A stretch of DNA of 64,000 bases. Origin: Acuticoccus sediminis. Its GTDB lineage: Bacteria; Pseudomonadota; Alphaproteobacteria; Rhizobiales; Amorphaceae. A program made the position numbers and the translations under genes. The DNA lies in the NCBI RefSeq assembly GCF_003258595.1, contig NZ_QHHQ01000001.1:1550001-1614000 (forward strand). The letters run 5' to 3'. The notes under the pieces are model-generated. The model worked only from the letters and a program-made list of their open reading frames with translations, was not told where the DNA came from and did no database searches. Positions 63,975 to 64,000 of this stretch are shown here, piece by piece (the stretch's first letter is position 1; each line of letters begins with the position of its first letter).

Positions 63975-64000
63975 ATGAGGGCGTGTGTGCGCTGGGCGGC
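63975..64000 (+). CDS. Start of a gene cut by the window edge
   Basis: ATG at 63975 preceded by AAGGGATGGG opens MRACVRWA and runs off the end. The -35/-10-like elements upstream support it. Nothing can be said about the product. Confidence 0.35.

Noticed and set aside
63782-63976. 64-codon minus-strand frame near the window end
   Set aside because: Overlaps the promoter-like region of the truncated plus-strand gene; no ribosome site or conserved feature visible.
1-64000. Mobile element, prophage or CRISPR system
   Set aside because: No transposase, integrase, phage structural gene, Cas gene, tRNA-flanking repeat or spaced repeat array was seen on either strand.

Overview
The window is about 70% G+C and densely packed, with many 1-4 nt gene overlaps (ATGA, GTGA, TGATG). 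Family content points to an alphaproteobacterium, most likely of the order Hyphomicrobiales (Rhizobiales). The arguments are the trpD-trpC-moaC-moeA-lexA gene order, a GTTC-N7-GTTC SOS box in front of lexA, a NasS/NasT pair driving nitrate assimilation, a Zur-ZnuABC cluster, and TRAP uptake of a sugar acid. I saw no rRNA, tRNA, CRISPR array, insertion sequence or prophage. It reads as ordinary chromosome with several metabolic modules.

Layout. 1-6.6 kb, minus strand: an AceE/transketolase-like enzyme, then a zinc operon read zur - 33-codon ORF - znuC - znuB - znuA - NicO permease. 7.0-21.4 kb, plus strand: one long nitrate-assimilation block, nasT-nasS-nrtA-nrtB-nrtCD (fused ATPases)-triple GAF-like protein-nirB-nirD-nasA-cysG. 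It has a sigma-54-like promoter before nasT and, before nrtA, an RNA leader in which a NasT-type hairpin overlaps an intrinsic terminator. 21.8-28.6 kb: an L-rhamnonate catabolic operon (rhmD, TRAP transporter, SDR, FAH-family hydrolase) with a divergent LysR regulator. 28.6-36.7 kb: nadK, mrp, a Bcr/CflA exporter, moaA, and small metabolic genes. 36.75-37.2 kb: an intergenic array of five to six 74-76 bp repeats between convergent genes. 37.3-43.6 kb, minus: ppiD-trpD-(trpC::moaC fusion)-moeA-lexA. 43.7-53.8 kb: tpiA, a ceramidase-like membrane protein, GNAT, GST, MaoC hydratase, ppc, a NIDO+RTX protein and catalase. 54-60.6 kb: a cluster around a divergent GntR regulator with an RraA/HMG-aldolase-like protein, a beta-keto acid cleavage enzyme, a lambda-crystallin-like dehydrogenase, an SDR and an orphan molybdenum-hydroxylase large subunit. 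60.8-64 kb: a small secreted protein, TSUP and AI-2E family membrane proteins, a small membrane protein, and the first bases of another gene.

How parts work together. In the nitrate block NasS (cytoplasmic nitrate sensor) is expected to hold NasT until nitrate or nitrite appears. NasT then rescues transcription through the nrtA leader, giving nitrate import (NrtA/B/CD), reduction to nitrite (NasA) and ammonium (NirBD), with siroheme from CysG. Molybdenum cofactor genes in the window (moaA, moaC, moeA) serve NasA and the CoxL-type protein. The points most worth following up are the TrpC-MoaC fusion, the triple GAF-like protein without an output domain, the nrtA leader, the translationally coupled 33-residue membrane peptide in the zinc operon, and the intergenic repeat array. 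All functional calls come from reading motifs and from memory of the families; no searches were run.
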